Assembly: GCA_934668605.1 (NCBI GenBank)
Contig: CAKUNY010000039.1
Span: 1 to 14,937, forward strand
Direction: 5' to 3'
DNA: 14,937 bases
Origin: an uncultured Oscillospiraceae bacterium
Lineage (GTDB): Bacteria > Bacillota > Clostridia > Oscillospirales > Oscillospiraceae
Part shown: positions 4,913 through 13,809 of the stretch, piece by piece
Numbering within the stretch: position 1 is the first letter of the stretch
Layout of the letters: each line of letters opens with the position of its first letter
Translations under genes and position numbers: made by a program
Notes under the pieces: model-generated
Database searches by the model: none
What the model was told of the DNA's origin: nothing
What the model saw: the letters and a program-made list of their open reading frames with translations, nothing else

Positions 4913-7414
4913 TTAACTGTTTTCAAAAAGTGCGATGAGGGCGCGGCGCTTTTCCTGGGCGGAGCCGGTGAGCTGCAATTTAGAATAGATGCGGTTGATG
5001 TACTGCTTGACCGTTCCCTCGGAAAGAAAGAGCGTTTCGGCGATCTCGCGGTTCGTCCTCCGCTCGGCCATGAGCCGGGCAAGCGCCAGCTCCCGCTCGG
5101 AGAGCTCCCGCAGCGCCGGAGAAAGCCCCCGCGTCCGGCAGGAGTCCTCTCTTGCGGTAAGCCACTGCTCGGCGCAGTCACAGATCTTTTCCGAAAACGC
5201 GGACGGCTTTTCGCGGCTGATGGATGCGTACAGCGCCATCAGGTACGGCGCGTTTTCGGCAAACGGGAGCATGAATCCGTCGGGCTGCGCATCCCGTATT
5301 GCCGATTCCAGAAGCCTTTTTGCCTCCGCGCGGTTTCCGAGCATTTCGTATGCGCCCGCGGTCTGGATGCGGACGTGCAGCGCGACGAGCGCATAGTGAA
5401 GCCTTTCGCACACCGCGAGCAGCGCCTCGCTTCTGCCGATGACGCGTGCATATTCGCCCTGCGCCAGAAGCACCTGATTTAAGGTCAGCTCCATCATGGG
5501 CTTTCCGGGAGCAAAATAATTGACGGTATCGAGCCGGTGCAGCCGGAAGACGTCTGGAATGCGCGCCGTGTCCTGGATCAAGGCGTAATAATAGGCAAAA
5601 ATCGCGTCCAGCATGTTGAGTAACACCACGTCGTGCCGCGCCTGAAGCGATTGCTTGCGGCTCTGCGCGTCAAGAAGCCGTCCCTTTCCCGCCGCAAGCC
5701 GCAGGCGGATTTGCAGAAAATCGCAGCAGAGCGCCATGTTTTCCTGCCCGCTGCCCGCGATTTTTGCCCGCGCGCGCTCGAGGCCGATCTCCGCCTCATG
5801 AAGCCGCCCCTGCATGAAGCTTGCCTCCGCGTCCATGACGAGCTCCGCGCCAAGTCCGTGCCCGTTTGTGATCCGGTAATAGTGCGGCATGCACTCGTTC
5901 ATCTCATGGAGCTCCTTTTGAAGCTCTCCCGGCGCGCGGTAATACATCATGAGAACCGAGGGTGAACCAAACGTCCAGCTCGAGCCCGCCTGAATCGTCA
6001 CGGCCGGGCGCGTCATCTGGCGGCTGGCGCTGCGGTGCAGACGGCTCATCTCGGTGATGTCGTTGTAGTGAAGAAAGCTCATGATAAGGTCGCACTCGCC
6101 GAGAAGATTTCCGCGTTCGTCTTCGGTGATGTCCGGATTTTCCGCGATCGCACGCGCAAGAAGCGCCTTGAGCTCCATCATTTTTGGGATCTGCCGCCAG
6201 GTAAAGAGCCTTCGCATCAGGACGAGCAGCGCCGTCGGATGGCGCATCAGAATCTCCGCCGGACACGCGTCCAGCCGCTGGAGCAGCTCCTCCGGCGGAA
6301 GGGCGGAGAGAAGATTTCCCGCGTCCTGTTCGATGATTGAAAGTCCCGCGTCGTAGTTCCGGGACATGCCGTACGCGCTCATTGCGTGCAGATACTGCCC
6401 CTGCGCGCCGTACCAGTCGCCGAAGCGGTTCCAGTAGGCCGTCTGTTTTTCTGCCGGCAGCGTGCGGAATTTCCGAAGGGCGCACTCCTTCATCATGTGA
6501 TGAAAGCGGTAATTTTTCGAGTCCGGCAGACGCGTCACAAAGGCGTTCTGCCCGGTCAGATCGAGAAGGATCCGGTCTGTTTCCACGTTTCCGGTCACAA
6601 AGCGCGCCATCTCCGCGGTAAATTCGTCGGCCAGACCCATCACGGCCAGAAATTCCTGCTGCTCGGGCGCGAGGGGATCGATCATGGCGGCGGTGAATAT
6701 CTCAAAAATATCGGAGTTTCCGTCCGGCAGGCTTCCCCGCTCCGAGAGCGCGCGCAGATTCAGATAGATGGCCGAGAACCAGCCCTCGCTCGAGGAAAGC
6801 AGAGCCTCCAGCTGCTGCTCGGAGAGCGCCGCGCCGCATTTGTGGGCGTAAATGGCAAGCTCCGTGTGGTTGAGCCGCAGCTGCTCCATGCCGATCTGGT
6901 TGAGGTTCCCGCCGAGGCGCACAGTTTCGCCCGCGGGCAAAAACCGGTCGCGGCTGGCGACGATCAGGTGCGCGTTTTCGGGCAAACGCGCGCTGATGCG
7001 GCAGATGAAGCGGACGGCTCGCTCATCGCGCAGGAGATGAAAATCGTCCAGAAACAGATAATACTGCGCCTTCCCGGCGGCAAACGTCCGGCAGAGCTCC
7101 TCCATCACGCGCCCGGCACTGGCCTCGTCGCCCGGAAAGTCGAAGGCGTCGAGAAGCGTCAGCCCTGCGTATCGGAACGCGCTTTGCGCGCTGCGCCACA
7201 AGATGGGGATGCTTCCCGAGTAGATGCTCATGCGGATGGCGACGGCCTTGCCGGTCTTCTCCTTTTCGGCGAGAAACCAGTTGATGGCCGTCGTCTTGCC
7301 ATAGCCCATCGGGGCGACCACGGTTGTGAGCGCGCAGCGCGCGATCGGGCGCAGGCACTCCTGGACGCGCTCGGAAATATAGATGGTGTTGAAGCTCGGC
7401 TTGCGCTTGGGCAT
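4913..7414 (-). CDS. MalT-like (LAL) transcriptional regulator, LuxR-type HTH
   Basis: An 833-residue signal-transduction ATPase (STAND class) of the MalT/LAL type. The start contains a Walker A loop APMGYGKT (34-41), then a Walker B region YLFLDDFHLL (119-128) and an NB-ARC-like middle. A long helical TPR-like sensor region spans ~350-750. The C-terminus (~770-828) is a LuxR helix-turn-helix: LSERELALARLMAERRTN, then REIAETLFLSEGTVKQYINRIY. In this family a small ligand and ATP drive oligomerisation and DNA binding. The ligand and target genes are unknown here. ATG 7414 is preceded by AGAGG, and a promoter lies at 7457-7485. The gene stands alone and ends in its own terminator at 4849-4888. 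The length fits MalT-type proteins (about 800-900 residues) and no key motif is missing. Confidence 0.92.
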   Translation of the reverse strand: MPKRKPSFNTIYISERVQECLRPIARCALTTVVAPMGYGKTTAINWFLAEKEKTGKAVAIRMSIYSGSIPILWRSAQSAFRYAGLTLLDAFDFPGDEASAGRVMEELCRTFAAGKAQYYLFLDDFHLLRDERAVRFICRISARLPENAHLIVASRDRFLPAGETVRLGGNLNQIGMEQLRLNHTELAIYAHKCGAALSEQQLEALLSSSEGWFSAIYLNLRALSERGSLPDGNSDIFEIFTAAMIDPLAPEQQEFLAVMGLADEFTAEMARFVTGNVETDRILLDLTGQNAFVTRLPDSKNYRFHHMMKECALRKFRTLPAEKQTAYWNRFGDWYGAQGQYLHAMSAYGMSRNYDAGLSIIEQDAGNLLSALPPEELLQRLDACPAEILMRHPTALLVLMRRLFTWRQIPKMMELKALLARAIAENPDITEDERGNLLGECDLIMSFLHYNDITEMSRLHRSASRQMTRPAVTIQAGSSWTFGSPSVLMMYYRAPGELQKELHEMNECMPHYYRITNGHGLGAELVMDAEASFMQGRLHEAEIGLERARAKIAGSGQENMALCCDFLQIRLRLAAGKGRLLDAQSRKQSLQARHDVVLLNMLDAIFAYYYALIQDTARIPDVFRLHRLDTVNYFAPGKPMMELTLNQVLLAQGEYARVIGRSEALLAVCERLHYALVALHVRIQTAGAYEMLGNRAEAKRLLESAIRDAQPDGFMLPFAENAPYLMALYASISREKPSAFSEKICDCAEQWLTAREDSCRTRGLSPALRELSERELALARLMAERRTNREIAETLFLSEGTVKQYINRIYSKLQLTGSAQEKRRALIALFENS

Positions 7415-7456
7415 AGTGTCCTCTTTCTTCCGCGTTCGCGGCGCTGCTTTTTCTTT

Positions 7457-7485
7457 ATTGTATCACACCCCGCGCCGCCTGTCAT
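7457..7485 (-). promoter_or_regulatory. Promoter of the MalT-like regulator
   Basis: On the minus strand, ATGACA (7485-7480) and TACAAT (7462-7457) are spaced by 17 bases, each matching the vegetative consensus at 5/6. Transcription would start near 7450, giving a leader of about 36 bases. Confidence 0.6.
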
Positions 7486-7556
7486 CCCCGCCGTGTGTCA
7501 TGGGGCAAGCCGATTCGCCTCCGCTCCTCCGGATTTTTTGGAGATTTCCCGGTTAT

Positions 7557-7665
7557 GCGTAGGGGCCGATGCCCACATCGGCCCGGCGGATTGCACCGTT
7601 TTTCAGAAAATTTTTGGCGAATTCGTTGATGCCAAATGGGGCGATGTGGGCATCGCCCCCTACGC
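7557..7665. repeat. Repeat family A, copy 2
   Basis: A 109-bp unit of the same design as 3087-3192 but in the opposite orientation. Arms of about 28 bp (7557-7584 and 7638-7665) begin GCGTAGGGGCCGATG and mirror each other with a few changes. Each arm folds on itself around CCCA/TGGG. The reverse complement of its centre shares ACGAATTCGC and neighbouring AT-rich sequence with copy 1. It lies between the ferritin-like gene's stop codon and the regulator promoter. Confidence 0.8.
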
Positions 7666-7688
7666 AAAAATCGGAAGCAGGCAGATTT

Positions 7689-8204
7689 TTAGAGGCAGCT
7701 CTGGAGCAGCTCGTAGATCTTCTGGGCGTGGCGGCACTCGTCGAGTGCGATCTCGCGCAGCGTGCAGGCTCTGGCTCCGGCGAGCGGAGCAAGGGCTTCA
7801 TAGTGCTCCCGCGCGGCAAGCTCTGCCTGATATTGCTTGCGAAGCGTCTCGGCGTTGCAGGTGATGCAGGGGTTTTCCGGCTTTTTGGGGCAGACCTTTT
7901 TGCCCGTCAGAAGAAAATACATCGCCGAGAGCTCCTTTGCGTGGCGGCGTTCGTCCTGCGCGAGCGCCCGGAGCGTTTTCTGTGCGCAGCCGGACATGCG
8001 CGCGGCCAGGCACTGATAGGTGACCGCGTCCAGCATTTCATACTCGATGCTTGACAGCAGCTGCTCGGGCGTGATGGCCGCGGGGTTTTCCGCCTGCGCG
8101 CCGGTTCTCGCGGGCGGATTTGCGGATGTACTCTGTGCGCCGGTCTGCGCCGCCATGACGCGGCTCCAGACATTCTGCGCCTGTTTGCAGTCAATTGGAT
8201 TCAT
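7689..8204 (-). CDS. Ferritin-like (rubrerythrin-type) di-iron protein
   Basis: A 171-residue protein with a variable, Ala/Thr-rich leader of about 45 residues, then a four-helix bundle. Putative metal ligands are Glu54/56 (SSIEYEMLDA), Glu85 and His88 (DERRH), Glu128/133 (AELAAREHYE), and Glu156 and His159 (DECRH). This Glu..ExxH..Glu..ExxH order is that of rubrerythrin-like di-iron proteins, which act against peroxide or bind iron in anaerobes. The rubredoxin domain of true rubrerythrin is absent. Instead a Cys cluster (Cys105, 113, 116) lies between the two helix pairs. Because two of the Cys lie as CxxC it could bind metal, though this is inference. I chose ATG 8204, which follows GGAAGGAGGGATCCC, over the upstream ATG at 8276. 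The protein is probably cytoplasmic. Similar proteins are often linked to sporulation coat or oxidative stress in Clostridia. Confidence 0.75.
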   Translation of the reverse strand: MNPIDCKQAQNVWSRVMAAQTGAQSTSANPPARTGAQAENPAAITPEQLLSSIEYEMLDAVTYQCLAARMSGCAQKTLRALAQDERRHAKELSAMYFLLTGKKVCPKKPENPCITCNAETLRKQYQAELAAREHYEALAPLAGARACTLREIALDECRHAQKIYELLQSCL

Positions 8205-8316
8205 GGGATCCCTCCTTCCGTCCATTTTATGCCGCGCCGGTATGCAGGGGTTCCCCGATGGGTAGAATTGCTTCAAAAAAATACCGGGAACGGCGTGAAA
8301 TTTGGGCGAAAAAATC

Positions 8317-8345
8317 TTGTAATTGCGGATTCCCTGTGTTAAAAT
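8317..8345 (+). promoter_or_regulatory. Promoter of typA
   Basis: TTGTAA (8317-8322) and TAAAAT (8340-8345) are separated by 17 bases, matching consensus at 4/6 and 5/6. Transcription would start near 8352, about 40 bases before the ATG. Confidence 0.7.
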
Positions 8346-8391
8346 ACGTGTTTGTTAGATTATTTTCGCAGAAAAGAAAGGGGCGCAGGAT

Positions 8392-10212
8392 ATGACGCAG
8401 GACAAGCTTCGGAACATTGCGATCATCGCGCACGTTGACCACGGCAAGACGACCCTGGTCGATCAGATGTTAAAGCAGGGCGGCGTTTACCGCGAAAATC
8501 AGGTGGTGGCAGACAGAGTCATGGACTCGGGCGATCTCGAGCGCGAGCGCGGCATCACGATTCTGGCGAAGAATACCGCCGTACACTATAAAGATTACAA
8601 GATCAACATTGTCGACACCCCGGGTCACGCCGATTTTTCCGGCGAGGTCGAGCGGATTTTAAAGATGGTCGACGGCGTTCTGCTGCTGGTCGACGCGGCC
8701 GAAGGCCCCATGCCGCAGACGCGGTTCGTGCTGCAAAAGGCGCTGGAGCTGGGTCACAAGGTCATTGTGGTCGTGAATAAAATCGACCGCCCGGATGCGC
8801 GCGTGCACGAGGTCATCGACGAGGTGCTGGAGCTTCTGCTCGACCTCAACGCGACGGAGGAGCAGTTCGAGTCTCCCACGCTCTTCTGCTCGGCGCGGCG
8901 CGGCATTGCGTCCTACAGCCCGGACGAAGAGGGAACCGACCTCACCCCGCTGTTTGAGACGATCGTCAACTACATCGATCCTCCCAAGGGCGACCGCGAG
9001 GGCGCGCTGCAGGTGCTCGTCTCGTCGATCGACTACAATGAGTTTGTCGGCAGAATCGGCATCGGCCGCATCGAGCGCGGCACCGTGCGGCAGAACCAGG
9101 AGGTCATCGTCTGCGACTACCATGATCCCTCGATCAAGGAAAAGCAGAAGATTGTCACGCTCTATGAGTTCACCGGCCTTGGCAGAAGCCCCATTCAAGA
9201 GGCCAGCGCGGGCGAAATCGTCGCCTTCTCCGGCATTTCGGATATCACCATCGGGCGCACGCTCTGTGTGGCGGACGCGGTCGAGCCGCTGCCGTTCGTG
9301 AAGATCTCCGACCCGACGATCGAAATGACGTTCTCCATCAACGATTCGCCGTTCGCGGGCCGAGAGGGCAAATACGTCACCTCCCGCAACCTGCGCGACC
9401 GTTTGCAGCGCGAGCTTTTGAAGGACGTGTCGCTTCATGTCAAGGAGGTCGGCACGGACTCGTTTAATGTCGCCGGACGCGGCGAAATGCACCTTTCGAT
9501 TCTCATCGAGACGATGCGCCGCGAGGGCTACGAGTTCCAGGTTTCCACGCCGCACGTTCTGAACAAGGAAATCGACGGCAAGCTCTGCGAGCCCATTGAG
9601 CGCATGGTTGCAGACGTTCCCGAAAATTCCGTCGGCTCGGTCATTGACAAGATGGCGCAGCGCAAGGGCGATCTCATCTCCATGACCCCGATCGGAAGCC
9701 GGATGCGGCTGGAGTTCCTTGTCCCGACGAGAGGCCTGTTTGGCTACCGCAACGAATTTTTGACCGACACACGCGGCGAGGGCATCATGGCCTCCACGCT
9801 GGAAACCTATCAGCCGGTCAAGGGCGAAATTGAGCGCCGGTTAACGGGCTCTCTGGTCGCATTCGAAACAGGCGAGGCCTGCGCCTATGGTTTAGGCAAC
9901 GTGCAGGATCGCGGCACGCTCTTCATCGCCCCGGGCACGGATGTATACGCCGGTATGATCGTCGGCCAGTGCAACCGCAACGAGGACATGTCCGTCAACG
10001 TCTGCAAGAAAAAGCAGCTGACCAACATGCGCGCGGCGGGCTCGGACGAGGCGATCCGTCTTGCGCCGCCGAAGGTTCTGTCTCTGGAGCAGTGCATGGA
10101 GTATCTCGCGGACGACGAACTGCTTGAGGTCACGCCCAAGAGCCTTCGCATGCGCAAGCGCATCCTCGACCACTCGGCACGTATGCGCGCCGCCTCCAAG
10201 GCAAAGTCTTAA
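8392..10212 (+). CDS. typA: Translational GTPase TypA/BipA
   Basis: A 606-residue ribosome-associated GTPase. It has the full set of G motifs: AHVDHGKTT (13-21), [15 protein letters not shown] and NKIDRPD. EF-G-like domains and the TypA C-terminal domain follow. The family acts in ribosome assembly (50S subunit) and in growth under stress, mainly at low temperature. The length is typical (about 610). ATG 8392 follows AAAGGGGCGCAGGAT, and the GTPase homology begins within the first few residues. The gene is monocistronic here: a promoter lies at 8317-8345 and the downstream gene ileS is on the other strand, converging on it. No damage is seen. Confidence 0.97.
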   Translation: MTQDKLRNIAIIAHVDHGKTTLVDQMLKQGGVYRENQVVADRVMDSGDLERERGITILAKNTAVHYKDYKINIVDTPGHADFSGEVERILKMVDGVLLLVDAAEGPMPQTRFVLQKALELGHKVIVVVNKIDRPDARVHEVIDEVLELLLDLNATEEQFESPTLFCSARRGIASYSPDEEGTDLTPLFETIVNYIDPPKGDREGALQVLVSSIDYNEFVGRIGIGRIERGTVRQNQEVIVCDYHDPSIKEKQKIVTLYEFTGLGRSPIQEASAGEIVAFSGISDITIGRTLCVADAVEPLPFVKISDPTIEMTFSINDSPFAGREGKYVTSRNLRDRLQRELLKDVSLHVKEVGTDSFNVAGRGEMHLSILIETMRREGYEFQVSTPHVLNKEIDGKLCEPIERMVADVPENSVGSVIDKMAQRKGDLISMTPIGSRMRLEFLVPTRGLFGYRNEFLTDTRGEGIMASTLETYQPVKGEIERRLTGSLVAFETGEACAYGLGNVQDRGTLFIAPGTDVYAGMIVGQCNRNEDMSVNVCKKKQLTNMRAAGSDEAIRLAPPKVLSLEQCMEYLADDELLEVTPKSLRMRKRILDHSARMRAASKAKS

Positions 10213-10216
10213 CTAA

Positions 10217-10246
10217 CTGTCAAAAAAGCTGTCGCTTTCTTGACAG
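10217..10246 (+). terminator. Hairpin after typA
   Basis: CTGTCAA pairs with TTGACAG (10217-10223 with 10240-10246). An inner AAAGC/GCTTT pairing extends the stem around one mismatch, with a TGTC loop. It begins a few bases after the typA stop codon. No T-run follows, so its strength as a terminator is uncertain, but its position is right. Confidence 0.5.
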
Positions 10247-10250
10247 AGGG

Positions 10251-10408
10251 GATTGCACCTCGACTGCGCGCAGAATTTTTGCCCCAATGGGGCAAAAATT
10301 CCACACTTGCGAGGTGAGCAGTATGTTTCCGGTCGGCAAAGCCGCCGGATAACATGGATTTACATTTTATTTTGCGTCTGCGGGCGCAAAACTCTACGAG
10401 GTTTTTAA
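10251..10408. repeat. Repeat family B, copy 2 (multi-hairpin, ~158 bp)
   Basis: Reverse-complement match to 4335-4491 along the full length, from GATTGCACCT to GTTTTTAA. The long AT-rich hairpin of copy 1 is kept with changed loop bases, and pairing is preserved or improved in its stem (GAATTTTTGCCCC/GGGGCAAAAATTC). It lies between the converging typA and ileS genes and has no coding capacity. Confidence 0.8.
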
Positions 10409-10415
10409 CGTACGA

Positions 10416-10446
10416 AAGCGCCGGTTGACAATGTCAACCGGCGCTT
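10416..10446 (-). terminator. 31-base palindrome after ileS
   Basis: Perfect 15-bp arms (AAGCGCCGGTTGACA and its complement) around a single base, lying 15 bp beyond the ileS stop codon on the minus strand. The following minus-strand sequence, TTTCGTACGTT, has only a weak T-run. It most likely ends ileS transcription. Confidence 0.6.
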
Positions 10447-10461
10447 CTGGTATTTTGGGAA

Positions 10462-13269
10462 TTAGTCGAACACGACATCGAGTGCTTTGCAGACGGCTGC
10501 GCAGCGCGGGCAGAGGTCGTGCTCGTCGGCCTGCGTGGAATGCATCCAGCAGCGCAGGCATTTCTTGCCGGTGGCCTCGGTGACGGTGACGGTGAGGCCG
10601 GGGAAGTTCGCTCCCGCGCCCACGACCGCGCCCTCAGGCGCTTTTTCTTCGGTCACGGCGACATTGGAGACAATGAACAGCTCAGCAAGGTTCATGCCGG
10701 AAATCGCCTTCACAGCCTCGGCGGCAGCTGCGTCCACTGCGGTGAGCGCCACGTGCGCCTCTAAGGACTTACCGATGCGCTTGTCGGCTCTCGCCGTTTC
10801 GAGAACGCCATTCACATCCGAACGAACCTTGAACGCAGTCTCCCACTTGGCCATTTCTTCCTCGGAAAGCGCGTACGCGGTGTACGGCTTCGACATCTGG
10901 TTAAAGAGCACGTTTCTCGCGTCGTCCTCCGCGCGGTGCGGCATCTGGAGCCAGATCTCGTCGCACGTGAACGCCAGGATCGGCGCGAAGACCTTGGTCA
11001 TGGCGTCCAGAATCATCCACAGCGCGCTCTGCGCGGACTTGCGAACCGCGGAATCCTTGCCGTCGCAGTAGAGATGATCCTTGATGATGTCGAGATACAG
11101 GCTCGAGAGCGTCACGACGCAGAAGTCGTTCACGGAGTGAGAGACGGTCAGGAACTCATAGTCCTGATATGCGGCCTCGCACTTGACGAGAAGCTCATTG
11201 AGCTTCGTGATCGCCCAACGGTCAAGCTCCGACATGGCCTCGGGCGCAGTCAGGTTGTTGGGGTCGAAGTCCGTCAGGTTATCGAGGCAGAACTTCGCGG
11301 TGTTGCGGAACTTGAGGTAGTTCTGGCTGATCTGCTTGAAGATCGCGTCCGAGCATCTCACGTCCACATGGTAGTCGGCCGAGCCCGCCCACAGACGGCA
11401 GATGTCCGCGCCGTACTTCTTGAACACGTCCGCCGGGTCAACGCCGTTGCCGAGCGACTTGTGCATGGCCTTGCCCTCGCCGTCGACCGTCCAGCCGTGG
11501 GTGACGCACTCTTTAAACGGTGCCCCTTTCCCAAGCGCACCGACCGCCGTCAGAAGCGACGACTGGAACCAGCCGCGGTACTGATCCAGACCCTCGAGGT
11601 AAACCGTCGCCGGCCAGAAGCCCTGATCTTTCTGCATGGAGGCAAAGTGCGTCGAGCCCGAGTCGAACCAGCCGTCGAGCGTGTCGGTTTCCTTGTCAAA
11701 ATGCTTGCCGCCGCAGTGCGGGCAGGTGAAGCCTTCGGGAACGAGCTCGTCAGCTTCCTTTTCGAACCAGACGTTCGAGCCGAATTCACCGAAGAGCTTC
11801 GAAATTTTCGCGATCGTTTCGTCCGTGCAGATGGGCTTGCCGCAGTCCTTGCAGTAGAACACGGGAATCGGCAGACCCCAGCGGCGCTGACGGGAGATGC
11901 ACCAGTCGTTGCGCTCGCGGATCATGGACTTCATGCGGTCAATGCCCCACGCGGGCAGCCAGCGCACATCGTCGCACGCGGCGCAGGCCTCGTCCTTGAA
12001 GGACTCCACCGAGCAGAACCACTGCGGGGTTGCGCGGAAGATGATGGGCTTTTTGCAGCGCCAGCAGTGCGGGTACGAGTGGACGATTTCCTCGGAGGCG
12101 AACAGAACGCCCGATTCCTGCATGTCCTTGAGAATGACGGGGTTCGACTCGTCGACGATCATGCCGGCATATTTGCCCGCGTAGTCGGTGTGGCGTCCCT
12201 GATCGTCAACAGGAACGACCATGTCCATACCGTAGCGCTTGCAGGTCTGATAGTCGTCTGCGCCGAAGCCGGGTGCCGTGTGGACGCAGCCCGTGCCGGA
12301 GTCCATCGTGACGTAGTCGGCCAGAACCAGCCGGGAGGTCTTCGGAAGGAACGGGTGGCTTGCGAGCATGTTTTCATAGAAGCTGCCCGGATGGGATTCG
12401 ACGACGGTATAATGCTCGACCTTACCGACGTTCATGACCTTCTCGCAGAGCGCTTCCGCGACGATATACATTTCGCCGTTATCCTCGTTCTTGACGATCA
12501 CGTAGTTTTCCACCGGGTTCAGCGCAATCGCGAGGTTTCCGGGAAGCGTCCAGATCGTGGTCGTCCAGATCACGAAGTTGAGCTTCGACTGATCGAGGTG
12601 CGAGAGCTTTCCCAGATCGTCGTTCATCGGGAACTTGACGTACACGGTCGTGCAGGGGTCGTCCTGATATTCGATCTCGGCCTCAGCCAGCGCCGTCTCG
12701 TCGTGATAGCACCAGTAGACGGGCTTGAGTCCCTTGTAGATGTAGCCCTTTTTATACATCGCGCCGAAGACCTTGACCTCTTCTGCCTCAAAGCTGGGCG
12801 CCATCGTCTTATACGGATGCTCCCAGTCGGCAACGACGCCGAGGCGCTTGAATCCCTCCATCTGGACATCGATGTAGTGCTGCGCGAAGTCATGGCAGGC
12901 AGAGCGGAACTCCGGGATGGGCATCGCCTTGTGGTTCAGCTTGTTCTGCTTGATGATGGCGGACTCAATCGGCATGCCGTGGTTATCCCAGCCGGGGATA
13001 TAGGGGGTGTAGTATCCGCGCATGGCCGCCGAGCGGTTGATGAAGTCCTTGATGCACTTGTTGAGCGCGTGACCCATGTGAAGCGCGCCGTTGGAGAACG
13101 GAGGGCCATCGTGCAGGGAGAACAGGGGCTTGCCGCTGTTCTTCTTGAGAAGCTCATTGTAAAGGTCGAGTTCTTCCCAGTGCTTGAGCATATCGGGCTC
13201 GCGCATCGGAAGGCCGCCTCGCATCGGGAAGCCGGACTTTGTCATGTTTAGCGTCTGTTTGTATTCCAT
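10462..13269 (-). CDS. ileS: Isoleucyl-tRNA synthetase
   Basis: A 935-residue class I aminoacyl-tRNA synthetase that charges tRNA-Ile with isoleucine using ATP. The HIGH motif is HMGH (residues 64-67). A CP1 editing domain lies in the middle. The KMSKS position reads KAMHKS (600-605) followed by LGNGVDPADVF, a variant. A C-terminal Zn site carries CLRC..CPRCAAVC. The length and the Zn domain fit the bacterial IleS type. The open frame continues upstream to 13368, but that part overlaps the T-box terminator hairpin. I therefore place the start at ATG 13269 (MEYKQTLNMTKSGFPM), with GGAGG about 12 bases before it. Expression should rise when uncharged tRNA-Ile binds the leader. The protein is cytoplasmic and the gene monocistronic. 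Confidence 0.96.
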   Translation of the reverse strand: MEYKQTLNMTKSGFPMRGGLPMREPDMLKHWEELDLYNELLKKNSGKPLFSLHDGPPFSNGALHMGHALNKCIKDFINRSAAMRGYYTPYIPGWDNHGMPIESAIIKQNKLNHKAMPIPEFRSACHDFAQHYIDVQMEGFKRLGVVADWEHPYKTMAPSFEAEEVKVFGAMYKKGYIYKGLKPVYWCYHDETALAEAEIEYQDDPCTTVYVKFPMNDDLGKLSHLDQSKLNFVIWTTTIWTLPGNLAIALNPVENYVIVKNEDNGEMYIVAEALCEKVMNVGKVEHYTVVESHPGSFYENMLASHPFLPKTSRLVLADYVTMDSGTGCVHTAPGFGADDYQTCKRYGMDMVVPVDDQGRHTDYAGKYAGMIVDESNPVILKDMQESGVLFASEEIVHSYPHCWRCKKPIIFRATPQWFCSVESFKDEACAACDDVRWLPAWGIDRMKSMIRERNDWCISRQRRWGLPIPVFYCKDCGKPICTDETIAKISKLFGEFGSNVWFEKEADELVPEGFTCPHCGGKHFDKETDTLDGWFDSGSTHFASMQKDQGFWPATVYLEGLDQYRGWFQSSLLTAVGALGKGAPFKECVTHGWTVDGEGKAMHKSLGNGVDPADVFKKYGADICRLWAGSADYHVDVRCSDAIFKQISQNYLKFRNTAKFCLDNLTDFDPNNLTAPEAMSELDRWAITKLNELLVKCEAAYQDYEFLTVSHSVNDFCVVTLSSLYLDIIKDHLYCDGKDSAVRKSAQSALWMILDAMTKVFAPILAFTCDEIWLQMPHRAEDDARNVLFNQMSKPYTAYALSEEEMAKWETAFKVRSDVNGVLETARADKRIGKSLEAHVALTAVDAAAAEAVKAISGMNLAELFIVSNVAVTEEKAPEGAVVGAGANFPGLTVTVTEATGKKCLRCWMHSTQADEHDLCPRCAAVCKALDVVFD

Positions 13270-13319
13270 CGTAACTCTATGCCTCCATGTGAAATCATGT
13301 TTTTTAACGGATTGAAAAA

Positions 13320-13560
13320 TAAAAAAATCGCTCTGAGTCAGACTCAGGGCGAAAAACCGCGGTACCACCTGAATTCCCGAAGAAGCTTTCTTCGGACACT
13401 CTTCTTCTGTAACGGGAAGTCCCGTCCGCGCTTACTTCGGAAAACCTGTTCAGGCGGATGCTCCAAGGGGATATTCGGGGATTCCTGACCGCTGCCTTAC
13501 ACCAACCGGCAGCTCTCTGCGCGCGCTGGATACCCGTACTTGTCCTTATCAACGCAAAAT
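13320..13560 (-). promoter_or_regulatory. Ile-specific T-box leader of ileS
   Basis: The leader contains the T-box sequence AGGTGGTACCGCGG (13370-13357), which pairs with the tRNA acceptor end in its antiterminator. Upstream is a stem I region starting GATAAGGACAAGTACGGG. The specifier region reads GAATATCCCCTTGGAGC, so the specifier codon is ATC (13472-13470), isoleucine. The intrinsic terminator lies at 13328-13352 (12-bp stem with one mismatch, followed on the minus strand by TTTTTTTATTTTT). Uncharged tRNA-Ile stabilises the antiterminator and lets ileS be read. Confidence 0.93.
13321..13352 (-). terminator. T-box attenuator hairpin
   Basis: Stem 13328-13339 with 13341-13352 and a run of seven T on the minus strand. 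It forms when charged tRNA-Ile cannot stabilise the antiterminator, and so stops transcription ahead of ileS. Confidence 0.88.
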
Positions 13561-13576
13561 ATTCAGATACGGCTTT

Positions 13577-13605
13577 ATCTTAGCCACTTCCGCCTGATTT
13601 GTCAA
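13577..13605 (-). promoter_or_regulatory. Promoter of ileS
   Basis: On the minus strand, TTGACA (13605-13600, perfect -35) and TAAGAT (13582-13577) are 17 bases apart. Transcription would start near 13570, just ahead of the T-box stem I. Confidence 0.8.
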
Positions 13606-13659
13606 GGGCAAATCGTCTGTTTTGGCATATTTCCCGGTAAAATTCCACAAAAACGGGGC

Positions 13660-13688
13660 TTGATTTTTTCCGCGCCATCCGGTAGAAT
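13660..13688 (+). promoter_or_regulatory. Promoter of the preQ1 riboswitch-queT unit
   Basis: TTGATT (13660-13665) and TAGAAT (13683-13688) are separated by 17 bases, with transcription starting near 13695. It diverges from the ileS promoter, leaving about 55 bp between the two -35 boxes. Confidence 0.65.
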
Positions 13689-13737
13689 ACAGAGCGCGGC
13701 GCGCTGCTCTCCGGCTGGTGCGCGGCAAACAAAATAA

Positions 13738-13778
13738 CAGACAGTTCGTAACCATCCTGTCTCTAAACAAAACTAGGG
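13738..13778 (+). promoter_or_regulatory. preQ1-I riboswitch aptamer
   Basis: The compact preQ1-I design is visible. P1 pairs AGACAG (13739-13744) with CTGTCT (13757-13762). The loop reads TTCGTAACCATC. An A-rich tail (AAACAAAACTAGGG, 13765-13778) ends with Gs that can pair with loop Cs to close the pseudoknot. PreQ1 is the queuosine precursor, and the next gene is the QueT precursor transporter, which confirms the call. Confidence 0.85.
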
Positions 13779-13809
13779 ATCGCCGCACAGGAAGCTGCTG
13801 CGGCGGGAT

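Noticed and set aside
4580..5482. 300-codon plus-strand open frame across DUF2442 and the regulator end
   Set aside because: Crosses a strong terminator hairpin and two real genes on the other strand.
6386..7864. 492-codon plus-strand open frame across the MalT-like regulator
   Set aside because: Antisense shadow of the regulator gene, running through its promoter and repeat A.
8659..9555. 298-codon minus-strand open frame in typA
   Set aside because: Antisense shadow of typA; Arg/Asp/Val-rich without motifs.
10936..13251. 771-codon open frame on the plus strand across ileS
   Set aside because: Antisense shadow of a clearly conserved ileS in GC-rich DNA; its protein is Val/Arg/Asp-rich with no motifs.
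13270..13368. Longer N-terminus for IleS starting at 13368
   Set aside because: Would translate through the T-box terminator; family homology begins after ATG 13269.
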